The notes under the pieces: generated by a model
Told to the model about the DNA's origin: nothing
Database searches by the model: none
The model's input: the letters and a program-made list of their open reading frames with translations, nothing else
From: Deltaproteobacteria bacterium
GTDB lineage: Bacteria; Myxococcota_A; Polyangia; GCA-2747355
DNA: 64,000 bases
Assembly (NCBI GenBank): GCA_020633415.1
Contig: JACKDQ010000015.1
Coordinates: 23,481-87,480 of the forward strand
Reading direction: 5' to 3'
In this document: in pieces, positions 60,616 through 64,000 of the stretch
How positions within the stretch are numbered: position 1 is the first letter of the stretch
How the letters are laid out: each line of letters starts with the position of its first letter
Program-made: the position numbers and the translations under genes

Positions 60616-61899
60616 ATGAAACGACTTGGCGTGATGCTGGCGATGACCGCTGCGATCGTTGCCTGCAACGATAGGCAAACGGGACTGACCCCCTCGAGCG
60701 ACTGCGATCGCTACTTGAAGTGCCTTTCTGAGGTTGCGCCGGAACGCTTCGCCGCGGAACTCAAGCTCTATGACAGCCAAAGCGCTTGCTGGTCCTCTGA
60801 TGATGCGCGAACGCGCTGCGCGGCAACCTGCGTTGCGGCGCTCTCCACGCTTCAACAGCAGTCGCCCGGAGCTTGCCAAGCGTCCGCCGATGGTGGTGGT
60901 GTCGATGCGTCGGTGACCGACGGTCTCATTGCTGACGCGACGGTTGCCCCGCCGATCGCAGCGATCGATCTGCTGGTGCTGATCGACAACTCCTACACGA
61001 TGGAACGAGCGCAGACCACATTGCGCGACAACATCGGCAAATTGGTCGACGCCTTGGCCCCCGGCGGAACGCTGCCCGATCTGCATATCGGCGTGATCAG
61101 CACCGACCTCGGCGTGCCCTACCAAGTTGAATCTTGCCAGAACAGCGATGGCGGTGAGCTGCAGAGCAAGCCCCGCCTGGCCGGCTGCAAGGGTCCCAGC
61201 GACGCGTTTATCAGTCATAGCGCCAACGGTGTCGTCAACGTCGACGGTGTGACCAATCCGCTGACAGCCGTAAGGGACGCCTTGTCCTGTATCTCCGCGC
61301 TCGGCACCACAGGTTGCGGCTTTGAGATGCATCTGCAAGCGATCGCACAGGCGCTCAGTTCGCAAGTCAATCCTGGGTTTCGTCGCAGCGGCGCGGTGCT
61401 CGGTATCCTGATCCTTTCCGACGAAGACGATTGCTCGGCCAAAGACATGAAGATCTTCGATCCGGCGGCTTCGCAAACCGAATGGGGCCCACTCACCTCC
61501 TTCCGTTGCTTCGAGTACGGCATCAAGTGCGACATCGATGACCGGACCGCCATGGGTCCACGCAAAAGCTGCAAGCCACGCGCCGCTGATGATCCGAAGA
61601 ACCACCTCCACCCCGTCGAAAACTACGTCAAACTCGTCCAGGGCATCGGCGGACCTGGCCGCACCGTGGTCTCGGTGATTTCCGGGCCGACGCACCTGGT
61701 GCAAGTCAATCTTATCGAAAGCATGCCGCAGCTCGCGGCGAGCTGCAGCGGCCCCAATGGATCGGCCGTTCCCGCGATTCGCTTGGAAGCCTTCGCCAAG
61801 GGCTTCGGCGCCGACGGGTTCTTCGCGAACTTCTGCAATGCTGACTGGTCTCCCGCGTTAACCCAGTTCGCCTCGGCGTTGCGCAGCAAGCTCAAGTAG
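60616..61899 (+). CDS. VWA-domain lipoprotein
   Basis: The 427-aa protein has a lipobox (AAIVAC). A Cys-bearing N-terminal stretch (CDRYLKCLSEVAP, ACWSSDDARTRCAATC) and an Asp/Ala-rich linker follow. The C-terminal 310 residues form a VWA-like domain with DLLVLIDNSYTMERAQ (D-x-S-x-T metal site), HIGVISTDLG and AVLGILILSDEDDCS. About ten Cys suggest disulphides. Proteins of this type are frequent in myxobacteria and are probably surface-exposed adhesion or binding proteins. GGAGGAG precedes the ATG. It follows the inverted-repeat element directly. Confidence 0.87.
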   Translation: MKRLGVMLAMTAAIVACNDRQTGLTPSSDCDRYLKCLSEVAPERFAAELKLYDSQSACWSSDDARTRCAATCVAALSTLQQQSPGACQASADGGGVDASVTDGLIADATVAPPIAAIDLLVLIDNSYTMERAQTTLRDNIGKLVDALAPGGTLPDLHIGVISTDLGVPYQVESCQNSDGGELQSKPRLAGCKGPSDAFISHSANGVVNVDGVTNPLTAVRDALSCISALGTTGCGFEMHLQAIAQALSSQVNPGFRRSGAVLGILILSDEDDCSAKDMKIFDPAASQTEWGPLTSFRCFEYGIKCDIDDRTAMGPRKSCKPRAADDPKNHLHPVENYVKLVQGIGGPGRTVVSVISGPTHLVQVNLIESMPQLAASCSGPNGSAVPAIRLEAFAKGFGADGFFANFCNADWSPALTQFASALRSKLK

Positions 61900-62027
61900 C
61901 GAGGAACGCCCGCCACTCGCGGACTGGACAATTGCCGCGGACGCACCACTCTCCGCGGTCTTTCCGTTGGTGGGGCGATCCGTCCCCGGTAACTCAAGAA
62001 ACAACCGCAATAACGACGGGTAAGCCC

Positions 62028-62043
62028 TGGCACAGGGGCTGCT
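62028..62043 (+). promoter_or_regulatory. candidate sigma54 (-24/-12) promoter
   Basis: TGGCAC-AGGGG-CTGCT matches the consensus TGGCAC-N5-TTGCW at all but one position, and the GG-N10-GC spacing is exact. It lies 13 bp before the ATG of the trypsin-like gene, so the transcript would be nearly leaderless. The rest of the gap 61900-62027 shows nothing. Confidence 0.35.
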
Positions 62044-62055
62044 ATCTCTGTTGCC

Positions 62056-63063
62056 ATGTCCGATTTGCGAACGAAACCTCGAGAGGTTTTCGCTGCCCGT
62101 CTCGTCGCCTGGGTCGCCCTCACCGCAGTCGGTGTCAGCTCGGGCTGTGGGCTATCCCCCGCCGACACCACGAGCAGCGCGCCCAACGGCAAGGGTGTGG
62201 TCTACGGTGACGACAATCGCAAGGAATCCGTTGCCAACGCCCACGCCAAAGCGACCGCACTGGTCCTCGCCAAAGACACCATCGTCGACGGAATCCTGGT
62301 GCCTGAGCAGGATCAGCCGTCAATTCTGCTCTGGCGAGCCAGCCTACGCTACGGTAGCGAAATCTGCGAAGACGTGCGCTTCGCCTGGCAACCTGCGCGC
62401 GGTTGGGGGACCGCCTTTTTGATCAAAAAGAATATCGCCGTCACCGCCGCCCATGTTCTACGCCACCGCGTGGATAGCTTCGAAGCCGGTTGCGCGCAGA
62501 TCGCACTCGTCTTTGATTATCGCTATGACAGCCCGCCCGACCCTTATGAAAAATACGACCGCCAAGCTCTCGACGCACCCAACCTGCTCAACGTTCGCCG
62601 CCAGGTGCGCCATTGCAAGCGGGTGATCTATGCTGGCGACACGCCCCCGGGCACGGTTGATGACTTCGCGATCATCGAACTCGATCGCGCGATGACTGGG
62701 CGCGCGCTCAACATTTCCGACGACCCCGCCGATCCGGGAACGGCGCTGACGATGATCGGCCACCCCAACGGCCTGCCAGCCAAGGTAACAACAGGCGTCG
62801 TACTCGAGCGCGAAACGGTGCCCGGGATGTTTCTCGCCAGCCTGGATGCCTTCAGCGGCAACTCGGGGTCGGCCGTCGTGCGCCGCGGGACTGCCGAGGT
62901 GGTCGGCATCCTCGTCGACGGCGAGATCGACTACCGCCCGCGAGCTGGTGAAGACTGCCTTGAGCCGCACGTCTGCGCCAACGACGGCTCCAATTGTCGG
63001 GGCGAGGTGCTGATCAAGGCCAGCATTCTGGCCGACAAACTCCGCGAGCTTGGCCTGGACTAG
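62056..63063 (+). CDS. trypsin-like serine protease lipoprotein
   Basis: The 335-aa protein has a signal peptide and lipobox (GVSSGC). The protease domain has the S1 triad: VTAAHVL (His, about 134), TVDDFAIIEL (Asp, about 199-200) and FSGNSGSAVV (Ser, about 273). Spacing fits a chymotrypsin-fold protease of the bacterial glutamyl-endopeptidase or HtrA-like kind, without a PDZ domain. Four Cys outside the core suggest disulphides. It should act at the cell surface or in the periplasm. No Shine-Dalgarno sequence is seen before the ATG. Confidence 0.88.
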   Translation: MSDLRTKPREVFAARLVAWVALTAVGVSSGCGLSPADTTSSAPNGKGVVYGDDNRKESVANAHAKATALVLAKDTIVDGILVPEQDQPSILLWRASLRYGSEICEDVRFAWQPARGWGTAFLIKKNIAVTAAHVLRHRVDSFEAGCAQIALVFDYRYDSPPDPYEKYDRQALDAPNLLNVRRQVRHCKRVIYAGDTPPGTVDDFAIIELDRAMTGRALNISDDPADPGTALTMIGHPNGLPAKVTTGVVLERETVPGMFLASLDAFSGNSGSAVVRRGTAEVVGILVDGEIDYRPRAGEDCLEPHVCANDGSNCRGEVLIKASILADKLRELGLD

Positions 63064-63088
63064 GCGTGCTCACGCGACGCAAGCGTGA

Positions 63089-63844
63089 TCAGCGATCAGC
63101 TTCGCCGTTGCCGCTGGTCTTGGTCGACTTGCGTTGTCGGGTCGCTGCTGAGCGCTCGGCGACGCCCGGCGCTCCGGCGGCAGGCCAGCGCTCTCCGCTA
63201 AAGGCCGTCTGAACCTCCATCGCCTCATCGAGTAAATAAAGGTAATCGGAGCGGTGGACATAGACCGCGCCCAGGGCGTGGGTCAGCGGCGTGAGCATTT
63301 GGCAGTCGAAGAGCACCGTGCCGATCGTCGCCAGATGCCAGACCAAGTGGGCGAAGCCAACTTTTGAGGCGTTATCGACCCGGGTAAACATCGACTCGCC
63401 GGCGAATAAACCATTGAGCTGCACGCCGTACAGGCCGCCAACCAACCGCCCGGCTTGCCAAACCTCAACGCTGTGGGCGTAACCATGGCGGTGCAGCTCG
63501 CTGTAGGCTTCGACGAAGGCATCGGTGATCCACTCGCCGTCGTCGCGATGACTCTCGGCGCAACCGCTGATCACCGCGTCGAAATCCTGATCGAAAGTCA
63601 CGCGGAAGTCACCACGGCGCATCATCTTGCCCAACTTGCGCGGCAGACGGATCCGATAGAAGATCGCCCGCGGATCCGGCGAACACCAACGCACCGGATC
63701 CCCCGACCACGGAAAGATCCCCCGCGCGTAGGCGGCCAACAGACGCGCGGGATCCATCGGACCACCCAACGCAACCACGCCGTCTGCGTCCGCCGCCAGC
63801 GGGTCGCCAAACCCATGTTCGGGATCTGCGCTTGGTCGCTCCAC
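63089..63844 (-). CDS. aat: leucyl/phenylalanyl-tRNA-protein transferase
   Basis: Aat adds Leu or Phe from aminoacyl-tRNA to proteins with N-terminal Lys or Arg, marking them for ClpS-ClpAP degradation. Family signatures are present: LLAAYARGIFPW, WCSPDPRAIF, WITDAFVEAYSELHRHGYAHSVEVW, GLYGVQLNGLFAGESMF and a DCQMLTPLTHALGA segment. The C-terminus is a longer basic tail than usual. The frame is open to 63991, but that overlaps a tRNA-Leu on the other strand, so the GTG at 63844 (251 aa) is preferred. A GAGGAG lies 25 bases upstream, too far to settle the start. Confidence 0.9.
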   Translation of the reverse strand: MERPSADPEHGFGDPLAADADGVVALGGPMDPARLLAAYARGIFPWSGDPVRWCSPDPRAIFYRIRLPRKLGKMMRRGDFRVTFDQDFDAVISGCAESHRDDGEWITDAFVEAYSELHRHGYAHSVEVWQAGRLVGGLYGVQLNGLFAGESMFTRVDNASKVGFAHLVWHLATIGTVLFDCQMLTPLTHALGAVYVHRSDYLYLLDEAMEVQTAFSGERWPAAGAPGVAERSAATRQRKSTKTSGNGEADR

Positions 63845-63965
63845 GACTAGCAGACTAAGCGCCGCGCCGCTCCTCGGCAACCTCCTCGCAGAAAAGAGCG
63901 CTCGCCGGCAGTTGCCCAGCGGGCTGAACGCCCAACGCCCGCCGCTGCTCCGCCTGTCCACTCTC

Positions 63966-64000
63966 GCCTGGGTGATGGAATTGGTAGACATAGGGGACTT
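63966..64000 (+). tRNA. tRNA-Leu, 5' half (cut by window end)
   Basis: GCCTGGGTGATGGAATTGG followed by TAGACATAGGGGACTT has the acceptor-strand start, the T8 and the long D loop of class II tRNA-Leu (GGAATTGGTAGAC). The sequence stops in the anticodon loop after CTT, so the anticodon cannot be read. It is divergent from aat. Confidence 0.88.

Noticed and set aside
63845..63991. Longer start of aat
   Set aside because: The frame runs into the divergent tRNA-Leu gene, and the added residues are not typical of the family.

Overview
The window is a gene-dense, GC-rich stretch of bacterial chromosome. It carries several eukaryotic-type Ser/Thr kinases with C-terminal membrane anchors, an FHA-GAF-sigma54 activator, very large TPR proteins, and many Cys-rich or Asp/Ala-rich lipoproteins. 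It also has an AgmX/PglI-type protein, a GspE N-terminal-domain protein and DUF58/MoxR genes. This combination points to a delta-proteobacterium of the Myxococcota type; species cannot be assigned from the sequence. No phage, plasmid, CRISPR array or intact IS element was seen.

Layout. 1-5.6 kb (minus strand) is housekeeping: a LysM lipoprotein (cut by the window edge), pcm, surE, tRNA-Pro with its terminator, a MerR regulator, ihfA, rplT, rpmI, thrS and tRNA-Val. infC and pheST, which usually sit inside this cluster, are absent. 5.7-17 kb (plus strand) holds an ABC1/UbiB kinase and then a signalling group: membrane Ser/Thr kinase, TPR exported protein, FHA-GAF-AAA-Fis activator and two lipoproteins. 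It ends with a DECD-box RNA helicase. 17-31 kb (minus strand) has two more Ser/Thr kinases and a three-gene unit: two giant TPR proteins of 1691 and 1463 aa plus a lipoprotein.

31-45 kb is mixed: an N-terminally extended imidazolonepropionase (hutI), an LptE-like lipoprotein, a metallophosphoesterase, an OmpA-family barrel protein, two tandem Cys-rich lipoproteins, a VanW protein, a GspE-N protein, an AgmX-type lipoprotein, and a PQQ-propeller/HEAT lipoprotein coupled to a HEAT protein. 45-54 kb has a divergent SDR, cmk and a compact seven-gene run: 7-TM protein, 62-aa membrane peptide, PpiC-type lipoprotein, roadblock protein, DUF4350, MoxR and DUF58.

53.8-57.6 kb is a two-gene unit resembling mrfA-mrfB (yprA-yprB), a DNA-repair helicase/exonuclease pair, behind a clear sigma70-like promoter. 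Immediately downstream, a diverged direct duplication of about 200 bp brackets a Cys-rich lipoprotein gene. Each copy pairs one intact gene end with one decayed gene end (mrfB and a CPBP protease). 59-64 kb holds the intact CPBP protease, a small membrane protein, a 153-bp element with perfect 20-bp terminal inverted repeats, a VWA lipoprotein, a trypsin-like lipoprotein, aat, and the 5' half of a tRNA-Leu.

Promoters are recognisable mainly by a perfect TTGACA -35 at 17-18 bp from a weak -10. This pattern recurs before tRNA-Pro, tRNA-Val, ihfA, mrfA and the giant TPR operon. GTG and TTG starts are frequent, so several start calls rest on ribosome-binding sites and signal peptides.
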